Shown here: in pieces, positions 1 to 6,754 of the stretch
How positions within the stretch are numbered: position 1 is the stretch's first letter
Layout of the letters: each line of letters opens with the position of its first letter
From: JAWPNA01 sp045402695
GTDB lineage: Bacteria; Acidobacteriota; Polarisedimenticolia; JACPZX01; DASXTC01
DNA: 16,248 bases
NCBI GenBank assembly: GCA_045402695.1
Contig: JAWPNA010000376.1
Span: 1 to 16,248 of the forward strand
Direction: 5' to 3'
Translations under genes and position numbers: made by a program
The notes under the pieces: generated by a model
Seen by the model: only the letters and a program-made list of their open reading frames with translations
Database searches by the model: none
What the model was told of the DNA's origin: nothing

Positions 1-263
1 TTCAGTCCGTCTCCCTGTCCCGCCTCCCCGTGGCACGTGGCGCAATAGTGAAGAAAGGTCGCACGACCCTCCCGGACGTTGTAGCCCTGCGCGGGGCCGG
101 GCCTCCGCCAGCCTTTCGGTTCCCCTCCGCTGGCCGGTGCCGCAGGGGCCGGCGCCGCGGCGGCGGCCTCGCCCGCGGGCCGGGGTTCGGTGCCTTGTCT
201 CGCCACCTCGCAGGAACTCGCCGCCAGAAGGGCGGCCGAGATCAGCGCGAAGAACGATTTCAT
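1..263 (-). CDS. Monoheme c-type cytochrome, probable lipoprotein (3' end beyond window)
   Basis: This is the last visible gene of the electron-transfer operon; it runs off the left edge, so only 87 residues are seen. The first 17 residues are a hydrophobic signal sequence ending in a lipobox-like ASSC (Cys18), so the mature protein is probably a lipoprotein. The lipobox is not ideal, with Ala rather than Leu at -3. A low-complexity Ala/Pro linker (about 28-45) precedes the start of a class I cytochrome c domain with a CATCH heme-binding motif at 74-78, followed by a GEAGQGDG stretch typical of such domains. The ATG overlaps the stop of the eight-heme cytochrome gene as ATGA, suggesting translational coupling. 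The likely role is periplasmic electron transfer beside the bc complex. The axial Met ligand would lie beyond the edge. Confidence 0.85.
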   Translation of the reverse strand, partial: MKSFFALISAALLAASSCEVARQGTEPRPAGEAAAAAPAPAAPASGGEPKGWRRPGPAQGYNVREGRATFLHYCATCHGEAGQGDGL

Positions 264-2293
264 GGCTGACCTCCAGAGGATGACACCGCCAAGGATCCCG
301 GGGCGGCCGGGATCGACATCACGAAGGCAGCCAGGTCGCGCGCATCGGTCTCGTCGAGGCCGTAGTCGGGGCACCGGATATCGGACCGCCATCGCTGCGG
401 TCCGCGCAGCCACCAGAAGACCCATCCGCTCTTGAGCCGATCGCCTGCACCGTCCAGAAGCGGGCCGTAGTAGCCTCCCCGGCCTTCCACGGTGTGGCAG
501 GCCTGGCAGCCATGCCGTTCGAAGAAAAGGTGGCGGCCCCGCTCGACCGAGTCGCGCGGTGCCCCCGCAGGGAAGATCTCCTCGGGAATCTGGTTGTCAA
601 CGTACACGTTTTCGATGAAGTCGGAGATGAAAGCGGCCTCCTGCACGGACATCCGCAGCGGGATCATCCGATCGGTGAGGATGGGGCGAATCGTGCTGGG
701 GTTCAGCAGATAACGTGCGAGCCAGTCCTTTCTGACCCTACTCCCTTCCACCGTGAGCGGTGCCGTGGATATATCACGACCGGCGCCTTCGACGATATGG
801 CATGAGAGACATCGGTATCCGTCCGCGAGGAGGCCGAATCGGCCGGGGGGAGAGTAGGTGGACTGCGCGGCCGGCACGCGGTAGGACTGGGGGATGACAT
901 CGCTCGAGACCGAAAGCAAGGCTGTGACGATCTCCTGCACCTGCTCCGGCGCGAATCCGAACTCGGGCATCTTCAGATCTTCCCGGAACGTTCTTGGCTG
1001 CGAGATCTTGGCCGCCAGCCAATCAGGCAGGCTCCGTGGCAAATCCTCCCGCGTGCCGAAGTCGAGCAAGTCAACTGCCTTGTCGCCGATGCCGGCCAGA
1101 TCGGGGCCGACGGGCGCGGCGTCGTCGCGCCCCCCGATCCGGTGGCAGCCGCCGCACCCGTATTTCCTGTAGACCCTTTCTCCTTGTTCGACGGTTCTCT
1201 GCGCGGTCCTGAGAGTCCCGCCGGGCGAGGGGGCCGAAGGATCGACGAGCTCCTCCATCATGTACTGGCTCAGGTCGAGCAAGTCCTGGCGCGTGAAGTC
1301 GTAGCGCGGCATCCGGCTCCGCGGTTGGTAGGCGTGCGGGTCCGCCAGGAAGGCGACGAGCCACGGCCGGGTGAGCTTCGATCCGATCCCAGCGAGCTCG
1401 GGGGCGCTCCCGTTGCCCCGTCCGTCAATGGTGTGGCACGAGACGCAGCGGGACTGCCCGAACAACGTCCTGCCCCGCTCCGCGTCCCCTGCGGGCAGAG
1501 ATACCTGGGGGACAGTGTCCGGAGGGCCGGCCGGAGGCCGGCTCCAGAGAAACTCCAGGAGAGCGTCGAGTTCGGTATCGCTCAGATGGAAGTCAGGCAT
1601 CCAGGTGGCCGGTCTGAAGCTTCGCGGGGATTTCAGCCACGCGCGCAGCCATCCGGGGCTGGTCTTCTGGCTCAGGCCGTTCAGGTCAGGCGCTTCACTC
1701 CTCCAGTCCTCGTGGCCCGGGACTTTGTGGCACCCGAAGCAGCCGACCCGGGTCATCAGGGCCCGGCCGGCCGACAGCAGGGAGGCTTCCGGAATGGACT
1801 CCGACAGATGACAGCGACCGCACGAGGCTTCCGTATAGTGTTCGGGAAGCAGCGGTGTGTCCCAGTCCGCGACGTCCCCGTGAGCCTCCGCTGCGCTCGT
1901 CGCCCGCCCCTGGCCGCGGTGACACACGACGCATCCGAAGCGCAGGAGATCATCCGGAGTGTGGGGCGTCACGGGGTGCCGGCGGAAGGGCTCCGGCGCA
2001 CCGGTCGCCTTCGGGTTATCCACGCCCAGGTGGCATGTGACGCAGCGGTCCACGCGATTGCCGAAGTCGGGCATCCAGATCTGGCGGATCCCGACTGAGA
2101 GGGCCTGGGCCTGCCTGACCTCTTTTGCCGATCCCGCGGTTTCGAGCAGCAGCTTCCGGTATGCGATCTGGCGAGGCCGGTATTCGTGGAAATAATCCTT
2201 GACCGGAGAGATGGCCAGGATGGTCACGAAGACAAGGCTCGAGAGGGCGAACCACCTGTACAGTCGGTTCGTGGCCTGCTCGAGGTCAGCCAT
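260..2293 (-). CDS. Membrane-anchored eight-heme cytochrome c of the bc complex
   Basis: The 677-residue protein has one N-terminal membrane segment (about 13-31) and no clear cleavage site, so it is probably anchored with the rest in the periplasm. Eight CXXCH heme c motifs start at residues 84, 121, 158, 185, 283, 380, 495 and 596. The first four are packed into one N-terminal region; the last four each head a class I-like monoheme domain. Downstream of several domains is a Met-Pro-acidic or Met-Pro-Arg motif (MPDF 232, MPRY 328, MPEF 442) expected to supply the Met axial ligand. In the last domain the matching position is Cys641 (RCPDYG). The start ATG overlaps the preceding cytochrome b stop by one base (TGATG). 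By position this protein replaces cytochrome c1 or f as electron partner of the Rieske protein. No close named family was recognised beyond multiheme cytochrome c. Confidence 0.93.
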   Translation of the reverse strand: MADLEQATNRLYRWFALSSLVFVTILAISPVKDYFHEYRPRQIAYRKLLLETAGSAKEVRQAQALSVGIRQIWMPDFGNRVDRCVTCHLGVDNPKATGAPEPFRRHPVTPHTPDDLLRFGCVVCHRGQGRATSAAEAHGDVADWDTPLLPEHYTEASCGRCHLSESIPEASLLSAGRALMTRVGCFGCHKVPGHEDWRSEAPDLNGLSQKTSPGWLRAWLKSPRSFRPATWMPDFHLSDTELDALLEFLWSRPPAGPPDTVPQVSLPAGDAERGRTLFGQSRCVSCHTIDGRGNGSAPELAGIGSKLTRPWLVAFLADPHAYQPRSRMPRYDFTRQDLLDLSQYMMEELVDPSAPSPGGTLRTAQRTVEQGERVYRKYGCGGCHRIGGRDDAAPVGPDLAGIGDKAVDLLDFGTREDLPRSLPDWLAAKISQPRTFREDLKMPEFGFAPEQVQEIVTALLSVSSDVIPQSYRVPAAQSTYSPPGRFGLLADGYRCLSCHIVEGAGRDISTAPLTVEGSRVRKDWLARYLLNPSTIRPILTDRMIPLRMSVQEAAFISDFIENVYVDNQIPEEIFPAGAPRDSVERGRHLFFERHGCQACHTVEGRGGYYGPLLDGAGDRLKSGWVFWWLRGPQRWRSDIRCPDYGLDETDARDLAAFVMSIPAAPGSLAVSSSGGQP

Positions 2294-2991
2294 CAGTAGA
2301 TCCCATCAATCCAGGGCCAGACCCACGTCCAGCCTGGACCGCGGAACAGCACCCCGATGGCGGTCAGGATCACGACGACCGACACGAACCAGGTCATGAT
2401 CCAGTCGGCCAGAGGGATCCTGAAGAGACGTCTGTTGAGCGCGACCGGGCAGAAGGGAAGTGCCGGCAGCGCCAGCAGCGCGAAGATGGCGAGAGTCGGT
2501 ACGAGCACCGGCCAGACGTGGTAGACGGCCAGCAGAGTTGAGACAAGGGTGACTGCGACCGTGAGGAAGGCGAGGCTTCGGCGCCAGGGTCGCTCGTAGA
2601 AGCCGCTGACCTCGATGTTGACCCTGAAGTACGGAATGATCACGATGCCGGTGATTACCAGCAGGGGGAGCAGGACGCCTGCCACGACGGGCGGGAAGTA
2701 GTGCAGAAGCTCTTGAAGGCCCAGGAAATACCATGGCGCCTTCGCCGGATTGGGAGTCCGGAAGGGATCGGCTATCGTCTCGAGGGGCGCATCAAACAGA
2801 AGCGAGAGGACAGCGAGCACCACCACGCAGGCCTGCACCAGGATCACTTCCCTCACCAGCAGGTGAGGCGCCGTCATCACGGTCTCCTCGCGATCCTGCA
2901 GCAATCTGGCTGGTGCCTCGCGGCGGATGAGCGCGATGCGCCTGGGGACCGACTTGGCGTCGCTGGCCTTCTCGAGCTTGTACTGCGTCAC
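2293..2991 (-). CDS. Cytochrome b C-terminal subunit (PetD/subunit IV-like)
   Basis: This 232-residue integral membrane protein corresponds to the C-terminal half of cytochrome b and helps form the quinol oxidation (Qo) site. Hydrophobic helices lie at about 46-67, 98-121, 140-158, 162-181 and 195-216, more than the three of chloroplast PetD and closer to helices E-H of long cytochrome b. The Qo motif that is PEWY in many homologues reads APWY here (85-88), followed by FLGLQE. The GTG start is chosen because it lies directly after the stop of the N-terminal cytochrome b gene, with GAGGAG overlapping that stop as ribosome binding site. An open frame extends further upstream, but it overlaps the cytochrome b gene and encodes Arg-rich shadow sequence. 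The gene shares one base with the next gene (TGATG). Confidence 0.9.
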   Translation of the reverse strand: MTQYKLEKASDAKSVPRRIALIRREAPARLLQDREETVMTAPHLLVREVILVQACVVVLAVLSLLFDAPLETIADPFRTPNPAKAPWYFLGLQELLHYFPPVVAGVLLPLLVITGIVIIPYFRVNIEVSGFYERPWRRSLAFLTVAVTLVSTLLAVYHVWPVLVPTLAIFALLALPALPFCPVALNRRLFRIPLADWIMTWFVSVVVILTAIGVLFRGPGWTWVWPWIDGIY

Positions 2992-3002
2992 CGTGCCGCT
3001 CC

Positions 3003-3737
3003 TCAGTCGTTGCGGAAAGTGCCCATTGACCCACGCACGCCGCCATCCTTGCGGACGCGCCACAGGTGGAGCGCCACGCCCAGCACGAGCGCCAGCGGCA
3101 GGAGGACGCAGTGCAGCACGTAGAACCGGATCAGGGCGTTGTCGCTCACGATGTTGCCTCCCAGCAGGAGGAACCGCAGTTTGGGGCCGAAGACAGGCAT
3201 GGCCTGAACCATGTTGGTCCCCACGGAAACACCCCAGAAGGCCAGTTGGTCCCACGGAAGGAGATATCCGGTGTAGCTCAGCAGCAGTGTCAGCACGAGA
3301 AGGAAGACGCCCACCACCCAGTTGAACTCGCGCGGGGGGCGGTAGGCCTTGTGATAGAAGACGCGGAGCATGTGCAGGAAGACCACCAGCACCATCGCGT
3401 GGGCGGCCCAGCGGTGCATGTTACGGAGGAAGACGCCGTTGCTCACCACGAACTGCAGCTCTTTCATGTCGTCGTACGCCTGCGGGACCGAAGGGTGGTA
3501 GTAGAGCATCAGATAAAGGCCGGTGATCGTCAGGACCGCGAAGAGGATCGCCGAGATCCCCCCGAGATAGTAGGTGCTGGAGAACTCCAGGTTGCGCCGC
3601 CGTACCTTGGCCGAGTGCAAATGGAGAAAGAGATTCTCCATCACGAGCATCACCCGATTCCGGTTGGTCGGGAGGACGCCGTGGCGAACGATCGAGATCC
3701 AGAGCCTATTGCCCGTCAGGGCTCTCAGAAAAGGCAT
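3003..3737 (-). CDS. Cytochrome b N-terminal subunit (b6-type, diheme)
   Basis: The 244-residue protein has four membrane helices (about 58-80, 108-130, 140-160, 203-226). It matches the diheme core of cytochrome bc/b6f complexes, which moves electrons across the membrane between the Qo and Qi quinone sites. Heme ligands are His108 and His122 on the second helix, and His209 and His224 on the fourth. The 14 residues between the second pair are the b6-type spacing rather than the 13 of mitochondrial-type cytochrome b. The PWDQ motif (161-164) after the third helix is conserved in the family. At the position of b6 Cys35, which binds the extra heme ci, there is Tyr57 (YYLGG). The gene lies 10 bases after the Rieske gene and 11 before the C-terminal subunit, so the complex is split as in b6f. 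Confidence 0.94.
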   Translation of the reverse strand: MPFLRALTGNRLWISIVRHGVLPTNRNRVMLVMENLFLHLHSAKVRRRNLEFSSTYYLGGISAILFAVLTITGLYLMLYYHPSVPQAYDDMKELQFVVSNGVFLRNMHRWAAHAMVLVVFLHMLRVFYHKAYRPPREFNWVVGVFLLVLTLLLSYTGYLLPWDQLAFWGVSVGTNMVQAMPVFGPKLRFLLLGGNIVSDNALIRFYVLHCVLLPLALVLGVALHLWRVRKDGGVRGSMGTFRND

Positions 3738-3747
3738 CGCGCAAGCC

Positions 3748-4227
3748 TTACAGCTTGAAAACGGTTCCTTGCGGCACTTCGGCGGCGGTGTCCACCGTGA
3801 CGAGCCCTCTGTCCGAAACCGCCATTTGTAGCCAGTGCAGAGGACTGGGGGCGGGCCCTGCGATCACATCCCCCTCGACGTTGAACCGGCTGCCGTGACA
3901 AGGACAGGCGATCACGTTCTCGTCGGGCCTGTACCGGGTGATGCATCCGAGATGCGTGCACACCGAGGAGAGGGCTCTGAAGCCGTCCGGAAGACGGATG
4001 ACGACAGCCCGGTGCTGCTCGCTCGTGACGACCGAACCGACGTCGAAGGAATCGGGCGGGCCGAGAGCGAAGAGGCTGGGAGGCTCGAAGAGCACCCGCG
4101 GCCGGAGAAAATCAATCGAGAGCGCTCCGGTCCCACCGGCGGCGATCGCGCAGGCCGACGCGCCGGTCACCTGGAAGAACAGGCGCCTCGTGACTCCATT
4201 GTCCGTTCTTTCCCGGCGGTCACCCAT
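3748..4227 (-). CDS. Rieske 2Fe-2S protein of the cytochrome bc complex
   Basis: The 159-residue protein carries the two Rieske boxes: CTHLGC at 90-95 and CPCHGS at 108-113. By family knowledge Cys90, His92, Cys108 and His111 bind the 2Fe-2S cluster, and Cys95 and Cys110 form the disulfide. The N-terminus has a twin-arginine motif (TRRLFFQ, 13-19) followed by a hydrophobic segment to about 37, so it is probably exported folded by Tat and kept as a membrane anchor. It takes electrons from quinol at the Qo site and passes them to the cytochrome c partner. The ATG is chosen because it begins the Tat signal. The gene overlaps the end of the oxidoreductase gene by 8 bases, tying the NAD(P) module and the bc complex to one transcript. 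The longer upstream frame is only a shadow of that gene. Confidence 0.95.
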   Translation of the reverse strand: MGDRRERTDNGVTRRLFFQVTGASACAIAAGGTGALSIDFLRPRVLFEPPSLFALGPPDSFDVGSVVTSEQHRAVVIRLPDGFRALSSVCTHLGCITRYRPDENVIACPCHGSRFNVEGDVIAGPAPSPLHWLQMAVSDRGLVTVDTAAEVPQGTVFKL

Positions 4228-6088
4228 TGGGGATCTCCCTGAGAAGGAACTGCTCCATCGTGATCGTTCCGGCGGGACAGCGCTGAGCACAAAGCCCGCA
4301 CCGTATGCAGATCGTCTCGTCCTTGACCAGCACTGTTCCAACCGCATCCTCTCCCTCGAAAAGCGCCTCCGCGGCCTCGCCCAACTCCGCGACGGCTTCC
4401 TGCCGCAAAGCCGGGTCCGCGCGGACTTCGGAAACCGGGACGAACTCGATGCAGTCCTCCGGGCAGACATCGGCGCAGCCGCCGCACAGGATGCATTCGG
4501 TCCCCTGCCGAGGGTCCTCGTGGAAAATCGTGTTCACCCAGCAGCGCAGGCACCGTGATCCCTCGATGCGCGCGGTCCTCTCGGAGAAACAGTTCTCGAT
4601 CTCGGCGATCCCGATCCTCCGAATGATGGGAAGCACGGGAGGCTTCTGCCGGGGGATTCCCTCGAAGTCGAGTGGACGCGTGTAGCCCGGCAGCGACTCG
4701 AGGACCACCTCCACCGGTTCCGCGGCTTCCGGGCTGCCTCTGAGGTAGGCGTGGATGGAAGCGGCAGCCTTCTTTCCATCGGCGATGGCGCTGATGGCGA
4801 TCCGCGGGCCGAAGGCCACGTCGCCGCCTGCGAAGATGCCCGGTGCCGTGGTGGCGAGAGTCGCCGGATTCACCTTGATCGTCCCCCGAGGCGTCGCTTC
4901 CACTCCGTCCTCCGGGCGGAGAAACGAGAGATCGCTCGTCTGCCCGATCGCGAGGATTACCGAGTCCGCCGCCATCGCGAGCTCGGTTCCGGGAGCGAAC
5001 CTCGGATTGAAACGGTGCCTCTCGTCGAATACCGCCGAGCACTCGATCGTTTCCAGACCTACGACTCGCCCTCTGTCACCGAGAACCTTTTGAGGTCCTC
5101 TGCGCGGGTGGAAGGTGATGCCTTCCTCCCGCGCCTGGGTTATCTCCTCCAGTTCGGCCGGCATCTCCTCCATGGACTCGAGGCTCACGACGTGCACCTC
5201 CTTGATGCCGAAGCGCACGGCGGACCGGGCGATGTCGAGGGCCGTGACGATGTTGATCCCGGGGTTGACGACTTCATGCGGCACCGCGGTCCTCAGCGCA
5301 GTGCGCGCGACGTCCAGCGCCACGCTGCCACCTCCCACCACGATCACCTTCCTTCCGAGCTCCAGCCTGTATCCCATGTTGACATTAAGGAGGAAGTCCA
5401 CGCCCTTGAGCACTCCGTCGAGATCGACTCCGGGGATCTGAAGGTCGCGCCCTTTGTGAGCACCGATGGCCAGGAAGACGGCCTTGAATCCCTGCCCACG
5501 CAGGCCGGAGAGCGTGAACTCCCGGCCCAGCCGCTGGCCTACCTTCATCTGAACGCCGAGGCTGAGGATGCTGTTGATCTCGAGCTTCACGAGCTCGCGG
5601 GGCAGCCGGTATTCCGGGATCCCCAGCCTGAGCATGCCGCCGGCGACGGGCTGCGCTTCGAAGATGGTGACCGGGTAGCCGCGAAGTGCCAGGTCGTGCG
5701 CGGCCGCGAGCCCCGCGGGCCCGGCCCCCACCACGGCGACGCGGTCATCGGGGTGCACGAGATCGCGTTGGCCGTAGATCTCCCTGAGCATGTCCAGGTC
5801 GATCATGCTCTCCACGCCGAAACGCTCGGTGACGAAGCGCTTGAGAGCGCGAATGGCGATCGGCTGGTCCAGGTCGCCGCGCCTGCAGGCCGTTTCGCAA
5901 GGCGCCGCGCAAACGCGCCCGCAGATGGAGGCCAGCGGATTGGGGCGCCGCGCCACTGCGTACGCCTCCCTGTACCTCCCTTCGGAAATCAGAGCGACGT
6001 ATCGGCCTGCCTCGGTCCCGACAGGGCAAGCGGTGTAGCAAGGGAAGTTGCTCTCGAGCCACTGGCGGTCCACACGGCGCGAGACCAC
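4220..6088 (-). CDS. GltD-family FAD/4Fe-4S NAD(P) oxidoreductase with C-terminal ferredoxin domain
   Basis: The 622-residue protein has no signal peptide and should be cytoplasmic. In order it shows an N-terminal Cys-rich 4Fe-4S region (Cys17, 21, 56, 60, 64, 68) as in GltD and dihydropyrimidine dehydrogenase; an FAD Rossmann motif GAGPAGLAAA (121-130); a pyridine-nucleotide motif VVGGGSVALDVART (250-263); a second FAD contact GIFAGGD (417-423); and a C-terminal ferredoxin domain with CxxCxxCxxxCP at 532-543 and 594-605. The family moves electrons between NAD(P)H and Fe-S partners. After the dinucleotide motif there is an insertion of about 27 residues containing a second ALDIARSAVR-like stretch, and the usual YRRT motif is replaced by SLES. 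The GTG start has AGGAGGA overlapping the stop of the copper-protein gene. It is probably not glutamate synthase, since no large subunit lies nearby. Confidence 0.9.
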   Translation of the reverse strand: MVSRRVDRQWLESNFPCYTACPVGTEAGRYVALISEGRYREAYAVARRPNPLASICGRVCAAPCETACRRGDLDQPIAIRALKRFVTERFGVESMIDLDMLREIYGQRDLVHPDDRVAVVGAGPAGLAAAHDLALRGYPVTIFEAQPVAGGMLRLGIPEYRLPRELVKLEINSILSLGVQMKVGQRLGREFTLSGLRGQGFKAVFLAIGAHKGRDLQIPGVDLDGVLKGVDFLLNVNMGYRLELGRKVIVVGGGSVALDVARTALRTAVPHEVVNPGINIVTALDIARSAVRFGIKEVHVVSLESMEEMPAELEEITQAREEGITFHPRRGPQKVLGDRGRVVGLETIECSAVFDERHRFNPRFAPGTELAMAADSVILAIGQTSDLSFLRPEDGVEATPRGTIKVNPATLATTAPGIFAGGDVAFGPRIAISAIADGKKAAASIHAYLRGSPEAAEPVEVVLESLPGYTRPLDFEGIPRQKPPVLPIIRRIGIAEIENCFSERTARIEGSRCLRCWVNTIFHEDPRQGTECILCGGCADVCPEDCIEFVPVSEVRADPALRQEAVAELGEAAEALFEGEDAVGTVLVKDETICIRCGLCAQRCPAGTITMEQFLLREIPNG

Positions 6089-6098
6089 CGCCTTCCTC

Positions 6099-6686
6099 CT
6101 ACTTCTTCACTTCGAAGTCCAGCGTCGTGCCGTCTGAAATCGTCACCTGCTTGCCGGCCTCCTTCAGTCGAGGGTGCCAGACCTTGATCATGTACGTTCC
6201 ATCGGGGATGTCCTTGATGACGTAGGCGCCGGCCTTGTCGGTCACGGCGAAGTAAGGCGTCGGCACCGCCACGATGAATCCTTCCATTTCCGGGTGGACG
6301 TTGCACAGGAGCGTCGCGGGACAGGGCTGCTTGAACGTGAAACTCCTGCTTTGTCCCGCCGGCCAGCTGCCCAGGTTGAATTTGTCCGCGCACTTGTCCG
6401 GTGTGAACACGTTGTGGAGCACCGCATCGCTGTTCCTGAAGTCGACCGTCGTGCCGACCAGAACGGGAAGCACGTGCGGCACGAAGAGCATGTTCTTCTG
6501 GTCCACCAGGGGATGCTCGGACGGCGGGGGGAAGGTCTTGCCCGGGATGGTATCCACGTACACCACGGCGTCCGCGTTGTTCCTCATCCCGACGGCCTTC
6601 ACCGTGCCCTTGAGCTCTCCGGCCTCCGTCGAGGTGAAGGCGACGAGCAATGCCATCCCGATCCATCCGGTCGTCCTTATCTTCAT
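6099..6686 (-). CDS. Periplasmic cupredoxin (type-1 copper protein) with C-terminal beta-sandwich domain
   Basis: The 195-residue precursor has a signal peptide of about 22 residues, then a plastocyanin/amicyanin-like domain. Likely copper ligands are His91 (in LHNVF) and Cys128, His131 and Met134 (CNVHPEM); the Cys-x2-His-x2-Met spacing is that of amicyanin. Cys99 and Cys122 may form a disulfide. The last 50 residues (about 146-195, with GAYVIKDIPDGTY) resemble the carboxypeptidase regulatory-like fold often attached to such proteins. The expected role is a soluble one-electron carrier in the periplasm, comparable in position to rusticyanin. ATG at 6686 is preferred over upstream starts because GGAGG lies five bases before it and the signal peptide begins there. 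The gene follows the beta-barrel cytochrome gene and ends 10 bases before the oxidoreductase gene. Confidence 0.88.
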   Translation of the reverse strand: MKIRTTGWIGMALLVAFTSTEAGELKGTVKAVGMRNNADAVVYVDTIPGKTFPPPSEHPLVDQKNMLFVPHVLPVLVGTTVDFRNSDAVLHNVFTPDKCADKFNLGSWPAGQSRSFTFKQPCPATLLCNVHPEMEGFIVAVPTPYFAVTDKAGAYVIKDIPDGTYMIKVWHPRLKEAGKQVTISDGTTLDFEVKK

Positions 6687-6708
6687 CGCTTCCTCCAACT
6701 TGTCCATC

Positions 6709-6737
6709 GGGCTGCCCGCGCGGAGCGCGGTCAGCCC
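6709..6737 (-). promoter_or_regulatory. Intercistronic hairpin between beta-barrel cytochrome and cupredoxin genes
   Basis: A nearly perfect inverted repeat: outer arms GGGCTG (6709-6714) and CAGCCC (6732-6737), one mismatched pair, inner arms CCGCGC (6716-6721) and GCGCGG (6725-6730), and a three-base loop. No run of T follows on the transcribed (minus) strand, so it is not a standard intrinsic terminator. It lies 18 bases after the stop of the first gene and could protect its mRNA 3' end, or cause partial termination and so make the surface protein more abundant than the rest. This role is inference. Confidence 0.6.
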
Positions 6738-6754
6738 ATTCACTGGATCCACCG

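Noticed and set aside
1142..2098. 318-residue open frame on the plus strand
   Set aside because: Antisense to the eight-heme cytochrome, whose CXXCH motifs make the minus strand certain.
2992..3255. N-terminal extension of the cytochrome b C-terminal subunit
   Set aside because: It overlaps the upstream cytochrome b gene and encodes Arg-rich sequence; a well-spaced ribosome binding site marks the GTG at 2991.
3066..3758. 230-residue open frame on the plus strand
   Set aside because: Antisense to cytochrome b, rich in His/Gln/Glu because it mirrors membrane-helix codons.
4220..6088. Glutamate synthase small subunit (GltD) as the name for the oxidoreductase
   Set aside because: The domain family matches, but there is no large subunit; the C-terminal ferredoxin domain, changed NADPH motif and bc operon argue for another role.
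4751..6187. 478-residue open frame on the plus strand
   Set aside because: It lies antisense to the oxidoreductase and its composition (His/Arg/Asp/Glu-rich, no domain) is that of a GC-rich shadow frame.
6709..6737. Intrinsic terminator
   Set aside because: The stem is strong but no T-tract follows on the transcribed strand, and the following genes look like parts of the same operon.
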